A stretch of 19,896 bases of DNA from JASFQI01 sp050115555 (lineage in GTDB: Bacteria > Desulfobacterota > DSM-4660 > Desulfatiglandales > HGW-15): contig JASFQI010000055.1 in NCBI GenBank assembly GCA_050115555.1, positions 1-19,896 on the forward strand. Direction: 5' to 3'. The notes beneath the pieces are model-generated. The model saw only the letters and a list, made by a program, of their open reading frames with translations. It was not told where the DNA came from and ran no database searches. The translations under genes were made by a program, and so were the position numbers. Shown in pieces: positions 8,301-14,911 of the stretch. How positions within the stretch are numbered: the first letter of the stretch is position 1; each line of letters opens with the position of its first letter.

Positions 8301-8401
8301 CGGGGGATCATGAAGTAGACCAGGGCCCCCAGAACCAGGAGAAGCATCACGCCCAGAACGGTCAGGCGGTACCGATGAATGGCGGGAGCGACGATTTTCA
8401 T
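5372..8401 (-). CDS. RND-family efflux pump, inner-membrane permease (AcrB/HAE1-like)
   Basis: This 1009-residue inner-membrane, proton-driven transporter forms the pump part of a tripartite efflux system. It has the two-fold RND plan: a first helix at about residues 12-31, a large periplasmic loop, a helix bundle at about 333-500, a second loop, then a bundle at about 835-1000. The helix-4 motif reads GMLVDSGIVVVEN, so Asp396 matches AcrB Asp407 but the neighbouring acid (AcrB Asp408) is Ser397. In helix 10 the AcrB Lys940 position is Asn915, followed by Asp916 (GIVVNDAIVL). Its ATG overlaps the stop of the adaptor gene (ATGA), so the two are translationally coupled. Substrate is unknown: the TetR control suggests drugs or other toxic organics, and a metal pump is less likely because CzcA-type marks were not seen. 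Confidence 0.93.
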   Translation of the reverse strand: MKIVAPAIHRYRLTVLGVMLLLVLGALVYFMIPRMEDPLIKVPGATVLIHYPGAGPRDVERFVSRPIEEKINEIEAVDKITSTSSQGTSLILLEFDADTDMDLNMQELREKIREVEKDLPEETLAPEINRHKTDTVSMIINLSGPFSYWELFRYARRVKRDLEKIPQIMTLEIDGYPEREVRVQVDENRLARFRISLNDVIALLQAENVSLPGGHMDVGQRRYLVRVDEEFKGAREIGRIIIGAYDGRPVFLQDVAAVTDTYEDPEYLVRFNGRPGVNVLVTQKPRSDTLAVSKTIRRRLRSLSTTLPPSLEIAVASDQSFSVSERIRNFGNNLALGAGLVLLFTTILMNLRMGFIVAFLLPLSICFALITLYHFGHSLNQITLASMVIVLGMLVDSGIVVVENIQRHLAMGKKRLAAALDGSGEVLGAITSSTLTTVLAFTPLFFMTGETGQFIRGIPLTMISALVGSLLVAIFVSPLLSHRFLKAENGEPERKEGRTIRLYAALLRRILDHKFLFLILAAIAFVLSVLFIPKLGLQFFPKAEKKWFLIDVTLPPGSNFDATSALARDIEKILMDRQVVESTMVHIGEVGPRVYYNINFFRVKSQNRAQFFVHLKGNRKDLRADTVIQSLRPELSGLPGARIELKELEQGPPVGAPVAVKFKGDDLNVLKQVVAEYRSILEAIPGAVDVSDDASDETPQIRIRVDTEKARLLGITHADLARTLRTAVYGTTATSFRVEDEEVDVVVSLAEQARNRLSTFRSLYLNSVFGTKVPFTQVADIRLVSDIATISRENLTRTLTLRCEVEGRLAEDIVNDLKRRTTSISTPAGYLVEYEGETKNRTESFMSLGWAMIAAFMLVYIVLVAQFNSFRQPFIIALSLPFGLVGAVLGLWITGYPFGFMAFLGVVSLTGIVVNDAIVLIDFINVMRRQGGDVRHAVIKAGKLRFRPVMLTTISTVGGLLPLAVRGGSLWGPMGNVIIFGLSMATVLTLVLIPLVYELLEGKADLHAA

Positions 8402-9456
8402 GACTCAGGCAGGCCGGTCATGGAGGATTCGTTGGTGACCCGGACGGGCAGGCCGTGCGTCAGATATTCCTGACCGGAAACCACGACCCGGTCTCCGGGG
8501 TTCACGCCTTCGAGGATTTCAACATCTCTTTCAAGGATCCGGCCGATCCCCACAGGACAACGAAAGGCCTTTTTCTCTTTGACAACATAGACGTACGGGG
8601 CCTCCCCGAATCCGAGAATACAGTCCAGGGGAAGAAACACGGCCGGTTCAGAATCCGTGTTGACCAGGGTCACCCGGGCGATCTGACCGGGATGGAGACT
8701 TTCATCGGGATTTGGAACCTGGATCTCCACACTGAAGGCGCGGGAAAGGGGATCCGCCGACGTGTCCAAAGAGCGGATGTGTCCTTTGAACGCCTTATCC
8801 GGACAGGTATCCACATGGACGGACACCTCAAGGCCCGGCTTCACTTTCTCGAGATCATGATCCGCCACGGTGATTTCCACGACAATGGGGTCCATGCGTG
8901 TGAGCACGGCCACAGGGACACCGGCTCCCACCACCTCCAAGGCCTCGGCCCTTTTTTCACGGATCCTGCCTGTAAAGGGCGCCAAGATCCGGGCATGTTT
9001 CAGCCGGTCTTCCACCATTTTCAGCTCCGCTGATGCTAGGACGGCCGTGGACCGGGCGTTCTGGGAGGAGGAGAGAGCGATGATGTTTTGGCTGTGAAGC
9101 TTTTCCATGCGGCCCAGGTCCCGTTCGGCCTTCTTGAGGCTCTCCCGGGCCTTTTCACTCTGGGCCAGGAGCTCGACCGTGTCCAGTTCCGCCAGGATCG
9201 CCCCTTTCTTGACACGCTCATTGTCGTCAAAGCGGAGGGCACGAATCTTCCCTCCGAACTTGAAGCTGAGCTTCATCTCAAGATCCGCTTCCACGGTTCC
9301 AACGAATCGGAGGGTCTCGTTTCTGTGCGACCGTTCCGCCTCAATGAGGCGCACCGCAACCCTTCTTTCCGGTTCCCGGGCCGAAGTGTCAGGGTTCCCG
9401 CAGGCGGAAAGACTCAGGATGCCGATGAACAAGATAATCAAAGGCGACTGTTTCAT
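8398..9456 (-). CDS. RND efflux membrane-fusion (periplasmic adaptor) lipoprotein
   Basis: This 352-residue protein begins with a lipoprotein signal peptide whose lipobox is LSAC, with the lipidated Cys at residue 19. The body follows the adaptor plan. A lipoyl-like half motif lies around residues 65-90. A short coiled-coil hairpin lies around 95-150 (EKARESLKKAERDLGRMEKL). Then come the second lipoyl half (ILAPFTGRIREKRAE), the beta-barrel domain and a membrane-proximal domain ending in GDRVVVSGQEYL. It links the RND pump to an outer-membrane channel, which is not encoded nearby. Both ends overlap neighbours by ATGA: the repressor gene upstream and the pump gene downstream. Confidence 0.93.
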   Translation of the reverse strand: MKQSPLIILFIGILSLSACGNPDTSAREPERRVAVRLIEAERSHRNETLRFVGTVEADLEMKLSFKFGGKIRALRFDDNERVKKGAILAELDTVELLAQSEKARESLKKAERDLGRMEKLHSQNIIALSSSQNARSTAVLASAELKMVEDRLKHARILAPFTGRIREKRAEALEVVGAGVPVAVLTRMDPIVVEITVADHDLEKVKPGLEVSVHVDTCPDKAFKGHIRSLDTSADPLSRAFSVEIQVPNPDESLHPGQIARVTLVNTDSEPAVFLPLDCILGFGEAPYVYVVKEKKAFRCPVGIGRILERDVEILEGVNPGDRVVVSGQEYLTHGLPVRVTNESSMTGLPES

Positions 9457-10088
9457 GATGCTCTCTTTTTGAAGCCCTCCACCAGGGTATCGATTGTCCT
9501 TTTCACTACGCTTTTCAGCGGCATGGGGATAAACTGACGGTGTTCCTCCTCTTCATAGAGGAGGAGGATCCCGGTCATGGAACCCCAGGCCACCACCGCG
9601 GCCTCCATGGTGTCTCCCGGTTCCGCCTCTCCCGATTCAATGCCTTTTTCCACGGCCTTGGAAATGTAGGAGAGGGCTTCGATGCCCTTGAGCGTGCATT
9701 TCTGGAACAGGTTTTCGGGAATCTTGGTGGACAATTCTCCGTGATGAAGAAAAAAGAGGATCTGAAAGTAGTTTTTCTCTTCCTGGTAAAATTCAAAATA
9801 GGCCTTTCCCACGGCCCGCAACTTGGCTTCCCAGCCGGACGCCCCTTCGGCCGCATTCCGGAATCGCCGGATCAGCTTGTCCAATCCTTCCAGGAGGATA
9901 CTGACATACAGCTCTTCCTTGCAGGAGAAATAGAGGTAGAGGGTGCCCTTGCTCAACTCGGCCGCCTTTGCCACCTGGTCCATTGTGGCGGTCTGAAATC
10001 CCCGGGAGAAGAAGACTGCCTTGGCCGCCTCCAGAATCTCGGCTCTTCTGATTTCCCGTTCCCGTTCCTTGCGTTCCTTGGTTCCCAT
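9453..10088 (-). CDS. TetR/AcrR-family transcriptional repressor of the efflux operon
   Basis: This is a 211-residue regulator. The N-terminal helix-turn-helix is typical of TetR (AAKAVFFSRGFQTATMDQVA, then AELSKGTLYLYFSCKEEL, at about residues 19-60). The rest is a helical ligand-binding and dimer domain with no recognisable ligand signature. It is the first gene of its operon and overlaps the adaptor gene by ATGA. The start at 10088 is chosen over a longer frame to 10160 because GAGGGGAG precedes this ATG by 4 bases, and because the longer frame would run through the promoter and operator. Autorepression, relieved by a pump substrate, is the likely mode (inference from the operator at 10118-10132). 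Confidence 0.92.
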   Translation of the reverse strand: MGTKERKEREREIRRAEILEAAKAVFFSRGFQTATMDQVAKAAELSKGTLYLYFSCKEELYVSILLEGLDKLIRRFRNAAEGASGWEAKLRAVGKAYFEFYQEEKNYFQILFFLHHGELSTKIPENLFQKCTLKGIEALSYISKAVEKGIESGEAEPGDTMEAAVVAWGSMTGILLLYEEEEHRQFIPMPLKSVVKRTIDTLVEGFKKRAS

Positions 10089-10117
10089 ACGGCTCCCCTC
10101 TGAACTTCGGTCAAATA

Positions 10118-10132
10118 ATGACTGATAGTCAT
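10118..10132. promoter_or_regulatory. Perfect palindromic operator at the efflux operon start site
   Basis: ATGACT-GAT-AGTCAT is a perfect 6-3-6 inverted repeat directly downstream of the -10 box at 10133-10138, so it covers the expected transcription start. Its size and place fit a TetR-family dimer site that would block initiation. It is the most likely binding site of the repressor encoded at 9453-10088. Confidence 0.7.
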
Positions 10133-10160
10133 ATAATATCCGGGGGTCATAAAATGTCAA
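10133..10160 (-). promoter_or_regulatory. Sigma-70-type promoter of the tetR-adaptor-RND operon
   Basis: On the minus strand a perfect -35 box TTGACA (10155-10160) is followed by a 16-base spacer and the -10 box TATTAT (10133-10138, five of six consensus bases). The expected start lies near 10126, leaving a short leader of about 40 bases before the ATG at 10088. Confidence 0.78.
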
Positions 10161-10216
10161 GGATTAAAGAACCGTATTCTCCGGCCACCAAGAGGTACTC
10201 TTCAGGTGCAGTTGTG

Positions 10217-10268
10217 ATTGAAAATGCCTGGTTCGCGCATTCCTTGCAGATTGCTGCGGGGAGATTCA
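10217..10268. repeat. Degenerate partial copy of the 5200-5323 repeat (right end)
   Basis: It shares ATTGAAAAT (10217-10225) and the 18-base block TTGCTGCGGGGAGATTCA (10251-10268) with 5272-5321, in the same order and with a 2-base length difference between them. The middle is diverged, and the CCCCGCAGC arm of the hairpin has decayed (ATTCCTTGCAG). It lies between the divergent efflux operon and the promoter of the exported orphan protein. Confidence 0.6.
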
Positions 10269-10288
10269 GATAAGGATTCCCGGAAAAA

Positions 10289-10317
10289 TTGACAAACACA
10301 TTTTCATAGAATATATA
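10289..10317 (+). promoter_or_regulatory. Sigma-70-type promoter of the exported orphan gene
   Basis: A perfect -35 box TTGACA (10289-10294), a 17-base spacer and the -10-like TATATA (10312-10317, four of six) stand 73 bases before the ATG at 10390. The surrounding sequence is AT-rich, as expected for a promoter. Confidence 0.55.
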
Positions 10318-10389
10318 CGTATGGGAATGCCATTGATTTACTGGGAATCGTCAGGATAAGACCAGCAGATCATGGAGAAAGGTGGAAAA

Positions 10390-12291
10390 ATGAATACAAA
10401 TCATGTGTCGATACACCGATTTTTCCGCGCAGGCTCCATTCTCATCGTGGCGGTTTTGGCTTCGGTATGGTTTCTCAACGCTCAAAATGCGGAAGGGAAA
10501 AAGAAAGAGGATAAGGTCAAGGAATTTCTAAAATTCACCTTCAATTTGAATGTCAAGTGGACCATAGACAATGAAAACAGCAAGAATACGGGTTTCATGA
10601 ATATTCGGGCTCAGGGCCCCTTAAAGCTGAACAGGGAAATGAGCAGCATGGACCAGGGGCTTCCGGCTGTGATGGTCAACTATAAAAGCCAGGGCAATAC
10701 GCTGGGGTTCTATTCTTATCAGGAAACTATTGTCGACAAAAATCCCCCTGAAGACTGCCCGAATCAGGTTGTTGAAAAATACGAAGCATCCGGAAGCACG
10801 CTTTTAAAAATCGTTCCGGGTCCAGGGAATCTGATTACAAACCACTTTGCCAGCCTCTTCAAGGATACCGGCCTGGGACATATGGTTCCGTCGGATGTGT
10901 CGGGGATGTTGATTGATCATTACATGTTAGCCCTCCCGTTTAATGAAATAGAAATAACCGGGAAGAAACTGAATCAAAGTACGTGCTCGTGGGAGTCTTC
11001 GACGCGAAAATTCAAAATCGTCCACAACATTGTCGGCAAGATCGAGGAAAAGGGCAAAATGGAGGGGAGGCATACCTGGTCTGCCAAGGTTGAATCCGCT
11101 CAATCATCCCCGGATATCAGCGTAAAAGTGAATGAATTGCCCAAAACCATGAACAACACCAAACCGTATTCCCCTGAAAAGGCTCCCGACGGAAACGTGA
11201 CCTACACCCTGTCCTGGAATATCGAAGAGTTTACGCCCCATGTGTTGATATACAGGCTCAAGGACAATGATTGGCACGATATTACCGATGCCACGCCGGA
11301 TGAAGAAGAGCAGGAAATTCTACCCGGTGAAAAACTCACACTGAGGGCCATTGTCGTGATGCCGGGAGAAACCGGTGAGCCTCCAAAGGGAGAATGGAAG
11401 ATTTCGAGCAAAGATTCCATTCTCAAGGACTGGGAAGCCAGTGAATCAGGGTCCAAAAAAATACCGGTAAAGGAATTCGATAAGAAGGAAATGGAGTTTT
11501 TCTGGTGGAAAGAGCCAAAAAACGCAAAAGTTACGTATGTGGTCAACAGCAAGGGCCTGACCGGGAAAACAGAATTTAAACTGGTGATGCCGAAAGTCAC
11601 CGTAAAAGAGGATCCGGGCTACGAATGGGCCGTGGGAGCAACATCATCCGAATGTGAGATTTTTCCCTATTCACCAACCGGCCAGGCCTCCATGAAGGTG
11701 ACAAGCACGGTAAGAACGAAAAAGAAGAAACCGTTCTGTCTTCAGTATGTCCAGCTGATCGACGAGGACAACTGGAAACTCGAAGCAATCTACCCCGAAA
11801 GATCTTTTTTCTGGTTTAAACAGGTTCACGGTTACATGCTCGATACCACATACCCCTATAACGGAGAGACGTGCGGCGCGTCCGGAAGCGTGAAAAAATC
11901 GATGAAAGACACTCCGAATGCCCCGGCTCCCAGCCGCGTCGCTTCCCTCTACTGGGACCAGAAATTCCAGATATTTTTGATGTTCCGCCCCGGGAAGCCC
12001 GGTGACAACAATGCCTGGGTTCCGTTGAAACGGGTGGATTGGGGCTGGGTCCTTCAGGCCGCAAACGTGAAGAATCCGTATGATGCGGATGTCGAGAAAT
12101 GTCTCAAACGGTTCGATTTGACCAACCCGGCCAACCAATTACCCAAAACCAAGGATGGAAGTTATCGGGCGAAAGAGGCTGAGGATTATCCCAAATGGAC
12201 CGGGAAAGCGCCCGGAAACACAATGGACCGGACCGAATATGAAGTTGAAAACGTGGGCGATCATTATAAAAACAGCAAGCCGCCGAAATAA
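10390..12291 (+). CDS. Exported hypothetical protein of unknown function, 633 residues
   Basis: I do not recognise this protein. It begins with a Sec-type signal peptide: a basic start, a hydrophobic core at about residues 15-29, and probable cleavage after Ala31 or Ala34. The mature part is rich in Lys, Glu, Trp and Tyr, looks largely beta-stranded, and has six Cys, so three disulfides are possible. Residues about 270-400 (from YTLSWNIEE through LPGEKLTLRAIV to EFKLVMPKV) resemble one or two immunoglobulin-like beta sandwiches. No catalytic motif or anchor is evident. The start at 10390 is preferred to an in-frame ATG at 10372 because AAAGGTGG precedes it. The gene has its own promoter and meets the downstream gene tail to tail. 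Its codons are more AT-rich than those of the efflux genes on either side, which hints at separate acquisition. Confidence 0.8.
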   Translation: MNTNHVSIHRFFRAGSILIVAVLASVWFLNAQNAEGKKKEDKVKEFLKFTFNLNVKWTIDNENSKNTGFMNIRAQGPLKLNREMSSMDQGLPAVMVNYKSQGNTLGFYSYQETIVDKNPPEDCPNQVVEKYEASGSTLLKIVPGPGNLITNHFASLFKDTGLGHMVPSDVSGMLIDHYMLALPFNEIEITGKKLNQSTCSWESSTRKFKIVHNIVGKIEEKGKMEGRHTWSAKVESAQSSPDISVKVNELPKTMNNTKPYSPEKAPDGNVTYTLSWNIEEFTPHVLIYRLKDNDWHDITDATPDEEEQEILPGEKLTLRAIVVMPGETGEPPKGEWKISSKDSILKDWEASESGSKKIPVKEFDKKEMEFFWWKEPKNAKVTYVVNSKGLTGKTEFKLVMPKVTVKEDPGYEWAVGATSSECEIFPYSPTGQASMKVTSTVRTKKKKPFCLQYVQLIDEDNWKLEAIYPERSFFWFKQVHGYMLDTTYPYNGETCGASGSVKKSMKDTPNAPAPSRVASLYWDQKFQIFLMFRPGKPGDNNAWVPLKRVDWGWVLQAANVKNPYDADVEKCLKRFDLTNPANQLPKTKDGSYRAKEAEDYPKWTGKAPGNTMDRTEYEVENVGDHYKNSKPPK

Positions 12292-12311
12292 ACCGTCGTT
12301 TCCGCGGCGAC

Positions 12312-12803
12312 CTACTTTTTCTTCCAGGGTTTGAGAGTGGAAATCACAAGGGCGAAGAGCAGAGTAGACACCTGGACCGTCCCCCAGGTGAGATTGAGAA
12401 ACCGGGCCCGTGTGTAGACGGGATCGGTGAGGGCCTCGAGCCCCTTGGCTTGCGAGATGGGGGGAAGGGTATTCAGCCAGGGGCCCAGCCAGAAGGTGCC
12501 GAAGAGGATCCCACCCACGCAGATCATCCATTTGACCGTGATCCAGCGGTGCTTGAACCAGCCCCAGCGGGTAAACAGCGCATAAAGGATGGCGGTCAAC
12601 AGGGTCCCGTTGGCGGCCGGAATGATGATGAAGTCATCAATAAATTTCATGGCCCTGTCCAGACCGAAACGTTCTCCATCCATACCCGCCTTCATGCAAA
12701 ACCCCATGAGGAGAAGCGTCACGCCGGCCCCTACCCAACCCGCTGCCAGAAAAATATGTACGGCCTTGAGCCACTTCTGTCCCCTTGCAGACAGTTTCTT
12801 CAT
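12312..12803 (-). CDS. Four-helix integral membrane protein, DUF2269-like
   Basis: This 163-residue protein has four predicted membrane segments (about residues 12-35, 58-77, 86-108 and 137-156). The first reads WLKAVHIFLAAGWVGAG, with one His (residue 16) in the helix. That pattern recalls DUF2269 and CopD-like small membrane proteins, where a His may bind haem, but the assignment is from pattern memory and function is unknown. The start at 12803 has CAGGAGA 5 bases upstream. A longer frame to 12920 adds a basic tail with no ribosome-binding site and is not accepted. The gene is convergent with the exported orphan gene, with 20 bases between the stops. Confidence 0.72.
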   Translation of the reverse strand: MKKLSARGQKWLKAVHIFLAAGWVGAGVTLLLMGFCMKAGMDGERFGLDRAMKFIDDFIIIPAANGTLLTAILYALFTRWGWFKHRWITVKWMICVGGILFGTFWLGPWLNTLPPISQAKGLEALTDPVYTRARFLNLTWGTVQVSTLLFALVISTLKPWKKK

Positions 12804-13245
12804 GTCATTCTCCTGAAAACGATTCTCCCGCTGAAACGCTGAGAAGGTAGCGGACAGCTTGAAGAGATTGAACTTCCGAAAGTGAAACCTCCGTTGGTGA
12901 TGGAGATAGCAAGAGGACACGGTCTGTAAACCTCATATGTTGATACCAAGAAAAAAGTCCAAGTCAAGCAGAATGCAAGGGATACACGCCCCTCAAGGCC
13001 TCCGCTCCACGGCTTCTGAAGAGGGACCGGAAGACCCTTCCAATACGCTGATCCTACCCAGGCAGCGCTGTGTGGCATAGGCCGTGAGCACGGTTTATTT
13101 TCAGCAGCTTCCATGCGATGTCAAGCATACTCTGATTAGCGTAAAGATCTGCGCTCCAGCGACATGAGCCCCTGCCAGCCTATGGACGACATGGTTGAAG
13201 AGGAGCTCGAATCTTTTGAATGAAGGATGAAATGAGGGGAATGAA
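12804..13245. other. 442-bp divergent intergenic stretch
   Basis: No gene is supported here. Frames on the minus strand lack ribosome-binding sites and family signals. It should hold the promoters for the membrane protein (minus) and the thioesterase (plus). A moderate minus-strand candidate lies at 12940-12967. On the plus side only the ribosome-binding site GAGGGGA before 13246 is clear. Confidence 0.5.
12940..12967 (-). promoter_or_regulatory. Candidate promoter of the DUF2269-like gene
   Basis: On the minus strand TTGACT (12962-12967, five of six) is followed by a 16-base spacer and TATCAA (12940-12945, four of six). This leaves a leader of about 130 bases before the ATG at 12803. Confidence 0.35.
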
Positions 13246-13593
13246 ATGAATATTTGGTTCAAGAAGCCGGATCCTATCGAGGTAACGCAGCGTGGAGTCG
13301 GCAGTGCCAACCAGCATGTTGGAATTGAAATTACCGAAGTCGGACCAGACTATTTAAAGGCCAGGATCCCGGTAGATGATCGAACGCGGCAACCGGGGGG
13401 AGTTCTTCATGGGGGGATCTCCGTTGTTCTCGCTGAAACACTAGCATCCTGGGGGGCGGAGTATGCCGTGGACTCCTCTACACTTAACTCATTGGAATTG
13501 ATAGGGATAAATCTCAGGGTCACAGCTTTTTGCAACTCCATCACAAATCAGTTGACATCACATCCATCAGACGATATCATCCCTTACGTTTAG
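13246..13593 (+). CDS. Hotdog-fold acyl-CoA thioesterase (PaaI/YdiI-like), C-terminal part lost
   Basis: The first 85-90 of 115 residues match the YdiI/MenI/EntH group of acyl-CoA thioesterases. Seen are IPVDDRTRQPGGVLHGG, the HGG turn at 55-57, and the catalytic-position Glu64 in VVLAET. Family members have about 135-140 residues and continue with a conserved block like INANHxRS and several more beta strands. Here the sequence after about residue 90 (LRVTAFCNSITNQL onward) does not resemble the family and stops early, and no other frame restores it. The 3' end also contains a consensus promoter for the next gene (13552-13580). The gene is therefore probably a remnant, although the start and ribosome-binding site (GAGGGGA, 7 bases before ATG) are intact. 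Confidence 0.72.
   Translation: MNIWFKKPDPIEVTQRGVGSANQHVGIEITEVGPDYLKARIPVDDRTRQPGGVLHGGISVVLAETLASWGAEYAVDSSTLNSLELIGINLRVTAFCNSITNQLTSHPSDDIIPYV
13552..13580 (+). promoter_or_regulatory. Near-consensus promoter for the helicase gene or a small leader RNA
   Basis: A perfect -35 box TTGACA (13552-13557), a 17-base spacer and the -10 box TATCAT (13575-13580, five of six) lie inside the last codons of the thioesterase frame. The expected start is near 13587, about 92 bases before the helicase ATG. Confidence 0.7.
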
Positions 13594-13626
13594 CAGTGTT
13601 CCTGGTTTTATTTTGAGAAACGTAAG
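13583..13626 (+). promoter_or_regulatory. Leader stem: 9-bp inverted repeat directly before the terminator hairpin
   Basis: CTTACGTTT (13583-13591) and AAACGTAAG (13618-13626) are perfectly complementary, with a 26-base loop between. The right arm ends exactly where the terminator stem begins, so two stacked hairpins would form in the RNA. The left arm starts about 4 bases before the expected transcription start, so the full stem needs a slightly earlier start or read-through from upstream. Confidence 0.55.
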
Positions 13627-13651
13627 CCCCGGAATGGCTCCGGGGTTTTTT
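13627..13651 (+). terminator. Rho-independent terminator between thioesterase and helicase
   Basis: CCCCGGA-ATGGC-TCCGGGG forms a 7-bp GC-rich stem with a 5-base loop, followed by six T. It lies downstream of the 13552-13580 promoter and only 27 bases before the helicase start codon. It may therefore act as an attenuator of the helicase, or as the end of a short RNA of about 65 bases. Confidence 0.85.
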
Positions 13652-13678
13652 ATTGGAAAGCAGAAAGAGGGTGTTTTA

Positions 13679-14911
13679 ATGAATTTTGAAGGATTTCATT
13701 TTCATCCGACGATTCAGACAGGAGTGGTGGAAGCGGGATATGAAAACCCAACCCCGATTCAGGCCCGGGCAATCCCGCATGTACTCGGTTGTCGTGACGT
13801 GATGGGACTGGCCCAAACCGGTACCGGTAAAACAGCGGCCTTTGTACTTCCGACACTGAATCGACTTATTGGCAGTAAACATCAGTGCGTTCGTGCCCTG
13901 ATAATCGCCCCTACCCGTGAATTGGCGGAACAAATTCATCGGGATATCGAAATTCTGGGTCACAAAACGCATTTACATAGTGTGACCGTTTATGGTGGCG
14001 TGGGCATTCATCCGCAGATTCAGAAACTTAAGCATTCCGATATCGTAGTTGCCTGCCCCGGCCGGCTTCTTGACCATATCGGACGTCGCAGCATCGATCT
14101 TTCCCGAGTGGAAATGCTGGTTATAGACGAAGCCCACGAAATGTTCAATATGGGTTTTCTCCCCGATATCAGGCGAATCTCAAAACATCTTCCCCAAAAG
14201 CGCCAGACGTTGCTGTTCTCGGCAACCATGCCCCCGGAAATCCGGCGCTTGGCCGGAGAGATCCTTCAGGATCCGGTCACCGTCCAGGAGGGAACCATCG
14301 CACCGGCTGACACGGTGAGTCACGCACTCTACCCTGTAGCCCACCATTTGAAAACGGCGCTTCTGCTGGAACTGCTCGGAAACACCGATATCAAGTCGGT
14401 GTTGGTTTTTACCCGAACCAAGCATCGCGCCAAGAGATTGGGTAAAAAGCTTGTCGACGCGGGGTATCGATCGGCATCGCTACAGGGAAACCTATCCCAG
14501 GCACGTCGCCAGGCGGCGTTGGACGGCTTTCGCAACGGGACTTTCCAGATACTGGTTGCCACGGATATCGCTGCTCGTGGTATTGACGTTAAAAAGGTTT
14601 CTCATGTCATCAACTATGATATCCCGTCCACCCCTGACGCCTACATACACCGTATCGGCCGGACCGGGCGGGCGACCCAAAGCGGTGAAGCGTTCACGTT
14701 TATTACAAGGGAAGACAGGGATATGGTTTGTGCGATAAATCGAATCATCGGTTCTGAGATCGAGCAACGCACGTTGTCCGCTTTTGACTATGGTGTGCCG
14801 GCATCCAGTCCTGGAGGCCATTCCAAACGGATTGGAGAACGCCAACGGAAACTGTCCGGAGTGAAAAAGAATTGGAGCACAGCAAAGTCACGTTCGAGTT
14901 CTCTTGCATAG
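13679..14911 (+). CDS. ATP-dependent RNA helicase, RhlE-like DEAD-box family with a DEAH motif II
   Basis: This 410-residue protein has the full set of DEAD-box helicase motifs in order: upstream Phe and Q motif (Gln28 in PTPIQ), motif I AQTGTGKT (45-52), PTRELA (78-83), GG (106-107), CPGR in place of the usual TPGR (126-129), motif II DEAH (150-153), SAT (181-183), VLVFTRT, ATDIAARGID and HRIGRTGR. The short basic Ser/Arg/Lys tail suits RNA binding. Family role: ATP-driven remodelling of RNA or RNP in the cytoplasm, often in ribosome assembly or cold adaptation. The His in motif II (codon CAC) is unusual, because overall similarity is to the DEAD and not the DEAH helicase class. The start at 13679 has AGAGGG upstream. 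A longer frame from 13613 would run through the terminator hairpin and is rejected. Confidence 0.92.
   Translation: MNFEGFHFHPTIQTGVVEAGYENPTPIQARAIPHVLGCRDVMGLAQTGTGKTAAFVLPTLNRLIGSKHQCVRALIIAPTRELAEQIHRDIEILGHKTHLHSVTVYGGVGIHPQIQKLKHSDIVVACPGRLLDHIGRRSIDLSRVEMLVIDEAHEMFNMGFLPDIRRISKHLPQKRQTLLFSATMPPEIRRLAGEILQDPVTVQEGTIAPADTVSHALYPVAHHLKTALLLELLGNTDIKSVLVFTRTKHRAKRLGKKLVDAGYRSASLQGNLSQARRQAALDGFRNGTFQILVATDIAARGIDVKKVSHVINYDIPSTPDAYIHRIGRTGRATQSGEAFTFITREDRDMVCAINRIIGSEIEQRTLSAFDYGVPASSPGGHSKRIGERQRKLSGVKKNWSTAKSRSSSLA

Noticed and set aside
10089..10160. N-terminal extension of the TetR frame
   Set aside because: It would translate through the -10 box and operator, whereas the ATG at 10088 has a strong ribosome-binding site and the usual family start.
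12800..13114. Minus-strand frame of 104 codons and the upstream extension of the DUF2269-like gene to 12920
   Set aside because: No ribosome-binding site or family signal. A good ribosome-binding site and the homologous start are at 12803.
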